From contig NZ_OCVX01000003.1 of NCBI RefSeq assembly GCF_900232995.1, positions 3,334,509-3,398,508 on the forward strand: a stretch of DNA of 64,000 nt, in the 5' to 3' direction. Below, piece after piece: positions 51,516-59,954 of the stretch. The translations under genes were made by a program, and so were the position numbers. A model generated the notes under the pieces. It was given only the letters and a program-made list of their open reading frames with translations, did no database searches and was not told the origin of the DNA. This DNA comes from Mycobacterium simulans (GTDB lineage: Bacteria; Actinomycetota; Actinomycetes; Mycobacteriales; Mycobacteriaceae). The stretch's first letter is position 1, and every line of letters begins with the position of its first letter.

Positions 51516-53751
51516 CGGTTTGGCCCAGTCGGTATCGGACAAACGCGGCGCACATCGCGCCAATCACGGCGAGCACGAGCATGTCGAACATCCACCAGCC
51601 CACATAATGTGTCCACACCTGGTTGTGAGCGGCCAGTGTGTCGACCCGTCGCAGATCAACGGTGGAAGCCGTTGCCGCAAAGCCCCATTGGGCGGGAATG
51701 AGCCACGAAATCTGGTCGTAGCCCCAGGTGCCCACGAGTGAGACCAGCCCTCCGGCGAACAACAGCGACGCCAGGATCACCGGCACTACTAGTGGCAGGA
51801 CTTCCCGCAGCGAGTTTCCCAGCGAGGACAGCGCCAGCCCAACGACCGCCGAAACGATGGTTGTGGTCGCCACCGCCACGTAGAGCTCGAGCGCGGGGTC
51901 GTGAAGCAGGACAGCGCCTTGCACGGGTCTGCCTTTGACGACAACGACGATGGTGGTGAGGATTGCCGCCTGGACGGCCGCGGCCACGCTGAAGACGACG
52001 ATCTTGCCGGCCAGGTAGGCCGATGTCGACAGTCCGACGGAGTGCTCGCGCGGGAAGATGCGGCGCTCGCCAACGAGGTCGCGGATGGTCAGCGCGGTGC
52101 CCATCAGCACTGCGCCGATGTTGAGCAACGCCAGGATCTCGACGGCTTCGTGGGGGTTCTTGCCCGTCGGGTTTGCCTTGCCCCAGCCGGAACTGCCGGG
52201 AATCAGCAGCGTCAACGCCCCCAACGCGAATGGCAGGAGCAGCAGAAAGACGAAGTAGCTGCGGTGGGCTACTAACAGGCGGGCCTGACGACGGGTCACC
52301 AAGCGGATCTGCTGCCAGAAGGTGAGTTCGGCGGGGGCCGGGTCGGGCGCGGCCACCGCCGGTGATGTTGTGGAAACCGACGCCTGTTGCCGGGTTAGGA
52401 ACGCCCGATGGGCACCGACGGGATGGGCGCTGATCTGCGCGAAGATGTCGGCCCAATTGGTGGTGCCCATCGCGGACTCGATCTGCGCTGGCGGCCCGGC
52501 GTAGGCCAGCGTGCCGGCCGGGGTTAGCAGCAACACCTGGTCGCACAGGTTCAACTGTGACAGCGACCCCATAGCCGCCACGACAACACAGCCGAGGTCG
52601 GCCTGGCGCCGCAACAACGACATGACGTGGTATTCCTGCGCCGGCCTCAGTCCCGCGCTTGGCTCGTCGACAACGAGCAACGACGGCCTGGTAATCAATT
52701 CGATCGCCATGGATGCACACCGACGCATCTCGGGGGGCAGTTTGGCCACCCGGGTCTTGCGATGCGGGGTCAGCTCGAGTTCGTCGAGAACCTGGTCGAT
52801 CACCCGGTGGCGATCGTCCGGCGACGTGTTTGGGGGCAGCCGCATTTCGGCGGCGTACCCGACGGCCTGTTCGACGGTGAGGCGCGCGTGCGCGCGGTCG
52901 TCACGCGCTAGTACCCCAATGCGGGATCGCGTCGACTCGGGCTCAGCATGCACGTCGTGGCCGTCCACGGTCAGCACACCGGAGCCCAGCGGCCGTGTGC
53001 CGCCAAGCAGTCCGACCAAGGCAGAGTTGCGTGCCGGCGATGGCCCGACAACCGCGATCAATGAGCCCGGGCGCGCGGTGAACGACACATTCGAAAGCAG
53101 GTCGTGTCCACCGGCGGTCAGCCCCAGCTCATAGGCGGCCACCCCGATCGTGCGCGCGCCGGGCTTGAACGGTAACCGGCTGGTGGTCGGTGTCGCTGCT
53201 GCGCCGGCGTCGGTGTCAGGGCGAGCAATGTGCAGCTTTTTCGTCGCTATGGCCATCCAATCGACCAGCCCTCGGGTCTTCGACTGCGCGTCCTCTGCTG
53301 GTGGCGATTCGGGGACGTTGGCCGCGGGAGGCGGGGCTGGTCGTGGTGGCAACCGCATTGGCCTGGTGGCTCGTTGGAGCGGCGGTTGCGGGCGTGGGGG
53401 TACCCGCATTTGCTTTGTGGCCGCTTCCCCCGGGCCGACGGGAGCGGCGAGCTGGAAGGTCAGTCGTGGGCCTCGCGCAGGATCGCCGATCGCAATCGAT
53501 TGGCCGTTGCGGATATCGACCGTCGACATCCGCGCACCATCGACGAAGATGCCGTTGTTGCTGCGATCGATCGCCACCCAATGGGTGCCGTTAAACCGCA
53601 GCACCAAATTCGGGACCGCGTTCGGGTCGATGGGACCGAGCAGGTCCAGGCGAATGTCGCACCGGTCGCCGTAGCCCACGATCACATTGCGGTCGGGCGC
53701 AAAGACGTACCGCATCGATCCGACCCACACGGTCAATGGCAAGGCAGTCAT
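51487..53751 (-). CDS. FHA-ABC exporter of the Rv1747 type with degenerate ATPase motifs
   Basis: 754 residues in Rv1747 order: an FHA domain (20-95), a Pro-rich linker, an ABC ATPase (about 203-420) and an ABC-2 membrane domain with six helices (490-745). The Walker A motif is degraded: VVGPSPARNSALVG (236-244) lacks the Gly-Lys-Ser/Thr. The signature is LPPEMRRCASMA instead of LSGGQ. Walker B LLVVDEPSAGL survives. It therefore probably cannot hydrolyse ATP normally on its own. The frame is intact, arguing that the protein is made. It may act by pairing with a competent subunit or as a non-transporting FHA membrane protein. Confidence 0.88.
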   Translation of the reverse strand: MTALPLTVWVGSMRYVFAPDRNVIVGYGDRCDIRLDLLGPIDPNAVPNLVLRFNGTHWVAIDRSNNGIFVDGARMSTVDIRNGQSIAIGDPARGPRLTFQLAAPVGPGEAATKQMRVPPRPQPPLQRATRPMRLPPRPAPPPAANVPESPPAEDAQSKTRGLVDWMAIATKKLHIARPDTDAGAAATPTTSRLPFKPGARTIGVAAYELGLTAGGHDLLSNVSFTARPGSLIAVVGPSPARNSALVGLLGGTRPLGSGVLTVDGHDVHAEPESTRSRIGVLARDDRAHARLTVEQAVGYAAEMRLPPNTSPDDRHRVIDQVLDELELTPHRKTRVAKLPPEMRRCASMAIELITRPSLLVVDEPSAGLRPAQEYHVMSLLRRQADLGCVVVAAMGSLSQLNLCDQVLLLTPAGTLAYAGPPAQIESAMGTTNWADIFAQISAHPVGAHRAFLTRQQASVSTTSPAVAAPDPAPAELTFWQQIRLVTRRQARLLVAHRSYFVFLLLLPFALGALTLLIPGSSGWGKANPTGKNPHEAVEILALLNIGAVLMGTALTIRDLVGERRIFPREHSVGLSTSAYLAGKIVVFSVAAAVQAAILTTIVVVVKGRPVQGAVLLHDPALELYVAVATTTIVSAVVGLALSSLGNSLREVLPLVVPVILASLLFAGGLVSLVGTWGYDQISWLIPAQWGFAATASTVDLRRVDTLAAHNQVWTHYVGWWMFDMLVLAVIGAMCAAFVRYRLGQTATSRTTGTE

Positions 53752-53786
53752 CTTGAATCAAGTGTCTACCCACTTGCGCGCGACCA

Positions 53787-54263
53787 TCACAGGGTGTTGC
53801 GCCCGGGTGCGCCGGCGGCATTGTCGAGCAGACGCCGCAACACCTCGACCGCATCGGCCAACACCTGACGGTCTGCCGGTTCGAGCCGGGCCAGTTGCGG
53901 TTCGATCGCAGCGGCACGATCGGCCCGGACCGCGTTGAGTGTGCGTAGTCCTTCGGGCGTGATGCGGATGCGGACCGCCCGCGCATCACCGGGGTCGACG
54001 GTTCGGGTAACCAGCCCGGCATCCTCGAGACGCCGCACCTGTGTGGTCATCGTCGGTTGGGAACAGTGATCGACCGCGGCCAGGTCCCCGATGCGTGCTT
54101 CGCCCTGGGACTCGATGGTGGCCAGCAGCCGGGCTTGGGCGGATGGCAGCGGCATCTGGATGCGCTGGGTGGCCAGCCGGTTGAGCCGTGCGACCACGGC
54201 CAGCAGATCCGCGCCCAGCCCGTGCGCGACCTCGGCCTGCTTGGCTGTGGCGGATGAAGTCAT
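53787..54263 (-). CDS. MarR-family transcriptional regulator (Rv2327)
   Basis: A 158-residue winged-helix repressor, equal to Rv2327. The DNA-binding region reads AVDHCSQPTMTTQVRRLEDA, followed by the wing GLVTRTVDPGDARAVRIRIT. ATG 54263 (MTSSATAKQAEVAHG) is chosen; the frame is open to 54329. It is divergent from the ECF transporter gene, with a palindrome in the 117-base gap, and probably controls itself and that transporter. Confidence 0.9.
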   Translation of the reverse strand: MTSSATAKQAEVAHGLGADLLAVVARLNRLATQRIQMPLPSAQARLLATIESQGEARIGDLAAVDHCSQPTMTTQVRRLEDAGLVTRTVDPGDARAVRIRITPEGLRTLNAVRADRAAAIEPQLARLEPADRQVLADAVEVLRRLLDNAAGAPGRNTL

Positions 54264-54276
54264 GCACCCATCGTTG

Positions 54277-54291
54277 CATAGCTTTGCTATG
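54277..54291. promoter_or_regulatory. candidate MarR operator
   Basis: CATAGC-TTT-GCTATG is a perfect inverted repeat in the gap between the divergent MarR gene and the ECF transporter gene. A partial second copy (TTGCTATGCG) follows about 40 bases on. Position fits autoregulation by MarR. Confidence 0.5.
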
Positions 54292-54380
54292 TGGGACCAA
54301 TCGTTGCCTCCGGCATGCCAACCCCGCATTGCTATGCGTGCCGCACCTACTTAGGGTCTGGGCCTGGCACAATCGATGAA

Positions 54381-56435
54381 GTGACCGCGGCGGACCCCCC
54401 CTCTTCGTATCGTCGGCGTGGGCCGCTGCGACCGGGCGAATTGGCGCAGGCTTCGGTCATGGCTGCGCTGTGCGCGGTGACGGCGATCATTTCCGTCGTT
54501 GTCCCATTCGCCGCGGGACTGGCGCTGCTGGGAACCGTGCCCATGGGGTTGCTGGCCTATCGCTACCGGCTCCGGGCGCTGATGGCCGCCACGGTTGCTG
54601 CCGCAGTGATTGCCTTCCTGATCGCGGGGCTGGGCGGTTTCATGGCGGTGGTCCAAAGCGCCTACATCGGCGGGCTGACCGGAATCGTCAAACGACGGCG
54701 CCGCGGTACGCCAACGGTCGTTGTCGTGTCCTTGATCGCCGGATTTGGATTCGGCGCGATGGTCGTTGTCATGTTGGTTGTCCTCGCCCGACTGCGGCAC
54801 CTGATTTTCGCCGTCATGACCGCCAACATTGACGGGCTGGCTGCATTCCTGGGCAGGGTGCATCTGCAGGATGCCGGCGCCAGCTTGAAGCGCAATTTCG
54901 CAGTGGGGCTGCATTCCTGGCCGTGGTGGGTGCTCGGCTACTTCACCATCTTCGTGATGATCGTGTCCCTGATCGGTTGGTGGGCGTTGTCTCGCCTGTT
55001 GGAGCGGATGCGCGGAATCCCCGACGTGCACATGCTCGACGCACCGGCCGGTGATCATGGCGACACGATCGATCCGGTGCCGGTGCGGTTGGACAAGGTG
55101 CGGTTCCGGTATCCCGGTGCCGACCAAGACGCGCTGCGCGAACTCAGCATGGATGTCGAGGCAGGCGAGCACGTGGCGATCACCGGCGCCAACGGTTCCG
55201 GCAAGACCACGCTGATGCTGATCCTGGCGGGTCGCGAACCGACGTCGGGCATCGTGGACCGCCCGGGCCTGGTGGGGTTGGGAAAGCTGGGCGGGACGGC
55301 GGTTGTTTTGCAGCATCCCGAATCCCAGGTCTTGGGCACCCGGGTCGCCGACGACGTGGTCTGGGGTCTGCCGCCGGGCACCAAGATCGACGTCGGCCAG
55401 CTACTGAACGAGGTCGGTCTGGAGGCCCTCGCCGAACGCGACACCGGCAGCCTGTCGGGCGGTGAGCTGCAGCGCCTGGCGATCGCGGCGGCGTTGGCGC
55501 GAGAACCGGCAATGCTCATCGCCGACGAGGTCACCACCATGGTCGACCAGCAGAGCCGCGAGGCCCTGCTCAAAGTGCTGTCCGGCCTGACCAAACGGCA
55601 CCGCACCGCTCTGGTGCACATCACGCACTACAACAACGAGGCCGATTCCGCCCACCGCACAATCAAACTCAGCGATTCGCCGGATAACACCGACATCGTC
55701 GAGACCGAGCATGCGCCGGTGCCGGCCGCCGGGGTTGGTCACCGAGCACATGCGCCGGCGCTCGAACTCGTGGGTGTCGGCCACGAATACGGCAGCGGCA
55801 CACCGTGGGCCAAGACCGCGTTGCGGGATATCAACTTCGTGGTGGAGCAGGGGGATGGGGTGCTGATCCACGGCGGCAACGGCTCCGGGAAGTCGACGCT
55901 GGCATGGATCATGGCCGGGCTGACGGTTCCTACGACCGGCTCGTGCCTGCTTGATGGCCGTCCCACACACGAGCAGGTCGGCGCGGTGGCGTTGTCATTC
56001 CAGGCGGCTCGACTGCAGTTGATGCGCAGCCGTGTCGACCTGGAAGTTGCTTCCGCAGCAGGCTTTTCCACTCGAGATCAGGACCGGGTGGCCGCGGCGC
56101 TAGGCGTCGTCGGGCTGGATCCCGCGCTGGCCAAGCGGCGCATCGACCAGCTCAGCGGCGGCCAGATGCGACGCGTGGTGTTGGCCGGACTGCTTGCGTG
56201 TTCGCCCCGGGCGTTGATCCTCGACGAGCCGCTGGCGGGTTTGGACGCTGCCAGCCAGCGTGGCCTGCTGCGGCTGCTGGCGGACCTGCGCCGAGAGCGG
56301 GGTCTGACCGTGGTGGTCATCTCGCATGACTTCGTGGGCATGGAGGAGCTGTGCCCGCGCACGCTGCATTTGCGCAATGGTGTGCTGGAATCGCCATCGA
56401 CCGCGGCGGCACCGGGGGCGGGGGGTAGGCCATGA
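54381..56435 (+). CDS. ECF-type transporter: membrane domain fused to two ABC ATPases (Rv2326c)
   Basis: 684 residues in three parts. Residues 1-220 hold about six helices (DUF2232/S-component-like). The first ATPase follows (Walker A GANGSGKTT, signature LSGGELQRL, Walker B LIADE). The second has Walker A GGNGSGKST, signature LSGGQMRRV and Walker B ALILDEPLAGLD. With the next gene (T component) it makes a complete energy-coupling-factor importer for a vitamin or metal; the substrate is unknown. GTG 54381 is chosen. Confidence 0.9.
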   Translation: MTAADPPSSYRRRGPLRPGELAQASVMAALCAVTAIISVVVPFAAGLALLGTVPMGLLAYRYRLRALMAATVAAAVIAFLIAGLGGFMAVVQSAYIGGLTGIVKRRRRGTPTVVVVSLIAGFGFGAMVVVMLVVLARLRHLIFAVMTANIDGLAAFLGRVHLQDAGASLKRNFAVGLHSWPWWVLGYFTIFVMIVSLIGWWALSRLLERMRGIPDVHMLDAPAGDHGDTIDPVPVRLDKVRFRYPGADQDALRELSMDVEAGEHVAITGANGSGKTTLMLILAGREPTSGIVDRPGLVGLGKLGGTAVVLQHPESQVLGTRVADDVVWGLPPGTKIDVGQLLNEVGLEALAERDTGSLSGGELQRLAIAAALAREPAMLIADEVTTMVDQQSREALLKVLSGLTKRHRTALVHITHYNNEADSAHRTIKLSDSPDNTDIVETEHAPVPAAGVGHRAHAPALELVGVGHEYGSGTPWAKTALRDINFVVEQGDGVLIHGGNGSGKSTLAWIMAGLTVPTTGSCLLDGRPTHEQVGAVALSFQAARLQLMRSRVDLEVASAAGFSTRDQDRVAAALGVVGLDPALAKRRIDQLSGGQMRRVVLAGLLACSPRALILDEPLAGLDAASQRGLLRLLADLRRERGLTVVVISHDFVGMEELCPRTLHLRNGVLESPSTAAAPGAGGRP

Positions 56436-57283
56436 CGTCCACCTCGGCCCCGACACGTCGCGACAACCGCCGCTCCGGACGTCCGATTGTGCTGCTGATT
56501 CCGGTGCCGGGTCGATCGGCCATCCACGACTTGTGGGCCGGCACCAAGCTGCTGGTCGTCTTCGGCGTTTCGGTGCTGTTGACGTTCTATCCGGGTTGGG
56601 TGGCAATCGGGATGATGGCCGCCTTGGTGCTGGCGGCGCTTTGGATCGCGCGCATCCCGCGTGGAGCGCTGCCGTCGGTGCCGCGCTGGCTGTGGATCGT
56701 GATCGCGATCGGTGGTTTCACGGCAGCTCTGGCCGGCGGTGACCCAGTGATTTCGGTGGGTGGTGTCGAGCTCGGGCTTGGCGGGACGTTGAACTTCCTG
56801 CGAATCACGGCGTTGTCGATCGTGATGCTGGCCCTTGGGGCGATGGTGTCTTGGACCACCAACGTCGCCGAAATCGGGCCTGCGGTAGCCACTTTGGGCC
56901 GTCCACTGCGTGCCTTGCGGATCCCGGTCGACGAATGGGCAGTGGCGTTGGCGCTCGCGCTGCGCGCCTTCCCCATGCTGATCGACGAATTCCAGGTGCT
57001 CTACGCCGCTCGTCGGTTGCGGCCCAAACGGATACCGCGAACCCGCAAAGCCCGACGGCAGTGGCGTGCTCGTGAGCTGATCGACCTGCTCGCTGCCGCC
57101 ATGACGGTGACCCTGCGGCGCGCCGACGAGATGGGCGACGCGATCACTGCCCGCGGCGGAACCGGGCAGCTGTCCGCGTACCCGGCGCGGCCCAAACTCG
57201 CGGACTGGGTGACACTTGCGATCACCGTCGCGGCCAGTGGCATCGCCATAGCGCTCGAGACGATATTGCACCTGAGTAGGTGA
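56432..57283 (+). CDS. ECF transporter T component (Rv2325c)
   Basis: A 283-residue EcfT/CbiQ-type membrane protein with about five helices. The coupling motif near the C-terminal side reads ALALRAFPMLIDEF, and a second Arg-rich coupling region includes RRADEMGDAITARG. Its ATG overlaps the previous stop by four bases, so the ATPase and T subunits are translated together. Confidence 0.92.
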   Translation: MTSTSAPTRRDNRRSGRPIVLLIPVPGRSAIHDLWAGTKLLVVFGVSVLLTFYPGWVAIGMMAALVLAALWIARIPRGALPSVPRWLWIVIAIGGFTAALAGGDPVISVGGVELGLGGTLNFLRITALSIVMLALGAMVSWTTNVAEIGPAVATLGRPLRALRIPVDEWAVALALALRAFPMLIDEFQVLYAARRLRPKRIPRTRKARRQWRARELIDLLAAAMTVTLRRADEMGDAITARGGTGQLSAYPARPKLADWVTLAITVAASGIAIALETILHLSR

Positions 57284-57286
57284 TAG

Positions 57287-57736
57287 CTACGGCCGCATGC
57301 GGTCGATGAGGTTCGACAGGACGACGATGCTTTCGCTGCGTTCGATGTCGGCACTCGACCGGATGCGTTCCAGGGCGGTCTCCAGGTGCCGCATGTCGCG
57401 GGCGAGCACGTGCAGTATCGCGTCCGACGTGCCGGTCACCGTCGCCGCGCTAACAACTTCGGGGATGTCCACCCATGCGGCCCGCAGGCGATCCGGCGTA
57501 ATGGTGCCGTGGCAGAACACTTGCACATACGCCTCGGTGTTCCAGCCGAGCGCGGTGCGGTCGACGACAGTGGTGAAGCCCTTGATCACGCCGTTGTCCA
57601 GCATCCGGTCGACGCGGCGTTTGACCGCCGGCGCGGACAGGTTCACCTTCTGCCCGATCTCGGCGAAGGTGGCCCGAGCATGTTCGGCCAGCTCGACGAG
57701 GATGCGCTCATCGGTGTCATCCAAGCGGTCCATCAT
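57287..57736 (-). CDS. Lrp/AsnC-family regulator (Rv2324)
   Basis: A 149-residue regulator, equal to Rv2324. The helix-turn-helix is LSAPAVKRRVDRMLDNGVI; the RAM effector domain follows. It is divergent from the Rv2323c-rocD-rocE genes and probably responds to arginine, ornithine or a related amino acid. Start ATG 57736 or 57733. Direct repeats in the gap are candidate binding sites. Confidence 0.92.
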   Translation of the reverse strand: MMDRLDDTDERILVELAEHARATFAEIGQKVNLSAPAVKRRVDRMLDNGVIKGFTTVVDRTALGWNTEAYVQVFCHGTITPDRLRAAWVDIPEVVSAATVTGTSDAILHVLARDMRHLETALERIRSSADIERSESIVVLSNLIDRMRP

Positions 57737-57780
57737 TATCCCCTTACTCTCGACGCAATAAATCGCTGCTAGTTCCAGTT

Positions 57781-57810
57781 ATGCGCAACGTATCGAGTAT
57801 AAATGCGCAA
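57781..57810. promoter_or_regulatory. candidate AsnC/Lrp binding sites (direct repeats)
   Basis: Two identical copies of ATGCGCAA, at 57781-57788 and 57803-57810, are exactly 22 bases apart (two helical turns) in an AT-rich divergent promoter region. Spacing on one face of the helix suits an oligomeric Lrp-type regulator. Confidence 0.5.
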
Positions 57811-57855
57811 TAATCGGCGTTTGATTGTGAAACATGGGGAAAATATCTTTGATTC

Positions 57856-58713
57856 ATGACGGATTACCGTGTTGTCGCAACCCCGTCATCGCAAGGCGCC
57901 TGGAAGCAACGTCGCACGTCCCGGACCCGGCGCTACGCCATGACCCCGCCGACCTACTTCGGCGTCGAGTACGCGATCAACCCCTGGATGGACGTCGGCA
58001 CGCGGGTCGACGTCGACGTCGCAACCGCGCAGTGGGAGCAGCTCCGGCAGACCTATCTGCGGTTGGGCCATGCCGTGCACCTGGTCGAGCCGATGGCTGG
58101 GCTGCCGGACATGGTTTATGCGGCCAATGGCGGGTTCATCGCCAACGACGTTGCCGTGGTCGCCAAATTCCGCTTCGCCGAGCGTGCCGGCGAGTCGAAT
58201 GCCTACGCGAAATGGATGTCGTCCGTTGGATATCGGCCGGTGTTCACCCGGCACGTCAACGAGGGCCAGGGCGATCTGCTGATGGTCGGCGAAATGGTGT
58301 TGGGGGGTTACGGCTTTCGGACCGATATGCGGGCACACGCCGAAATTGGCAGGGCGTTGACGATGCCGGTGATCTCCCTCGAGTTGGTGGATCCCCGCTT
58401 CTATCACCTCGACACCGCGCTGGCGGTCCTCGATGACCACACGATTGCGTACTACCCGCCGGCGTTCAGCGCGGCAACCCAACTACAACTGCACGGGATG
58501 TTTCCCAACGCGATATTGGTGAGCAGTGCTGACGCGTACGCGTTCGGGCTCAACGCGGTCTCCGACGGACGTAACGTCGTGCTTCCCGCTGCCGCAACGG
58601 GTTTCGCGACGCAGCTGGCCGAAGCCGGCTTTGAGCCGGTCGGCGTGGATCTCTCCGAGCTACTCAAGGGCGGCGGTTCCATTAAATGCTGCACGTTGGA
58701 GCTACACCCATGA
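57856..58713 (+). CDS. amidinotransferase/dimethylargininase-family protein (Rv2323c)
   Basis: A 285-residue pentein-fold guanidino-group hydrolase or transferase, equal to Rv2323c. Typical features: GLPDMVYAANGGFI (substrate Asp/Asn), FYHLDTALAVLD (His-x-Asp of the catalytic set) and the C-terminal catalytic cysteine in GGSIKCCTLEL. It likely acts on arginine or a methylarginine to give citrulline or ornithine. It overlaps rocD by four bases, which supports conversion to ornithine for RocD. The exact reaction is not shown by sequence. Confidence 0.88.
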   Translation: MTDYRVVATPSSQGAWKQRRTSRTRRYAMTPPTYFGVEYAINPWMDVGTRVDVDVATAQWEQLRQTYLRLGHAVHLVEPMAGLPDMVYAANGGFIANDVAVVAKFRFAERAGESNAYAKWMSSVGYRPVFTRHVNEGQGDLLMVGEMVLGGYGFRTDMRAHAEIGRALTMPVISLELVDPRFYHLDTALAVLDDHTIAYYPPAFSAATQLQLHGMFPNAILVSSADAYAFGLNAVSDGRNVVLPAAATGFATQLAEAGFEPVGVDLSELLKGGGSIKCCTLELHP

Positions 58714-59930
58714 CGATTCTCGAATCTTCTGTTTCGCCGATCGCATTGATGGAAAGGTATGCAGCACACAACTATTCGCCGCTGCCCGTAGTCGCGGCTA
58801 GTGCCGAGGGCGCGTGGATCGCCGATATCGACGGCCGCCGCTACCTGGACTGCCTGGCCGCCTACTCGGCGGTCAATTTCGGCCATCGCAACCCCGAGAT
58901 CACCGCGACGGCACACGCTCAGCTCGACACCGTCACACTGGTCAGCCGTGCGTTCCATTCCGACCGTCTTGGACCGTTCTGCGCCGCACTTGCCCAGCTG
59001 TGCGGGAAGGACATGGTGCTGCCGATGAACTCGGGCGCCGAAGCCGTGGAAAGCGCTCTCAAAGTCGCCCGCAAGTGGGGAGCCGACATCAAGGGGGTCC
59101 CTGAGGGTCGGGCAAACATCATCGTGGCGGACAACAACTTCCATGGCCGCACGATCAGCATTGTTAGCTTCTCGTCCGATCCGGTTGCGCGCAACGGCTT
59201 TGGGCCGTTTACACCGGGATTCCGCTCGGTGCCATTCGGCGACACCGCAGTGCTGGCTCGAGCGATCGACGACGACACCGTCGCGGTGCTGCTGGAGCCG
59301 ATTCAGGGTGAGGCGGGCATCATCGTCCCACCCGACGACTACCTGCCGGACGTACGTGCGCTGTGCTGGGAGCACAACGTGCTGATGATCGCCGACGAAA
59401 TTCAGTCGGGGCTGGCTCGCACCGGCTACACATTCGCCTGCGACCACTGGGGGGTGGTGCCCGACGTCATCCTACTGGGCAAGGCACTTGGCGGCGGTGT
59501 GGTTCCGCTGTCGGCGGTGGTCGCCGACGACGAGGTCCTCGGCGTGCTGCATCCTGGCGAACACGGCTCGACGTTCGGCGGCAACCCGTTGGCCGCGGCG
59601 ATCGGAACCACGGTGGTGTCGATGCTGGCGCGGGGTGAATTTCAGCTGCGCTCGGCGCAATTGGGTGCACATCTGCATGGGCGGCTGGCGGAGCTGATTG
59701 GCGACGGAGTGGTGGCGGTGCGCGGACTGGGGCTGTGGGCGGGTGTCGACATCGAGCCGGCATTGGGCACCGGTAGGGAGATTAGCCTGCGGTTGGTCGA
59801 TCGCGGTGTCCTGGTGAAGGACACCCAGGGCTCGACGTTGCGGTTCGCGCCGCCACTGGTGATCACCGAGCAAGAGATCGACTGGGCGGTGGGCCAGTTC
59901 GCGGCCGTGCTCCGGGAGGCTCATAATTAG
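58710..59930 (+). CDS. rocD: ornithine aminotransferase RocD, intact
   Basis: PLP enzyme turning ornithine plus 2-oxoglutarate into glutamate semialdehyde. The 406-residue frame is continuous, with LPMNSGAEAVESALKVARKW, IADEIQSGLARTG and the PLP lysine in LLGKALGGGVVPLSA. In H37Rv the gene is split in two (rocD1/rocD2, Rv2322c/Rv2321c). The ATG overlaps the Rv2323c stop (ATGA). Confidence 0.95.
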   Translation: MTILESSVSPIALMERYAAHNYSPLPVVAASAEGAWIADIDGRRYLDCLAAYSAVNFGHRNPEITATAHAQLDTVTLVSRAFHSDRLGPFCAALAQLCGKDMVLPMNSGAEAVESALKVARKWGADIKGVPEGRANIIVADNNFHGRTISIVSFSSDPVARNGFGPFTPGFRSVPFGDTAVLARAIDDDTVAVLLEPIQGEAGIIVPPDDYLPDVRALCWEHNVLMIADEIQSGLARTGYTFACDHWGVVPDVILLGKALGGGVVPLSAVVADDEVLGVLHPGEHGSTFGGNPLAAAIGTTVVSMLARGEFQLRSAQLGAHLHGRLAELIGDGVVAVRGLGLWAGVDIEPALGTGREISLRLVDRGVLVKDTQGSTLRFAPPLVITEQEIDWAVGQFAAVLREAHN

Positions 59931-59954
59931 CCGATCTGGCGACGGGAGGCGCAA

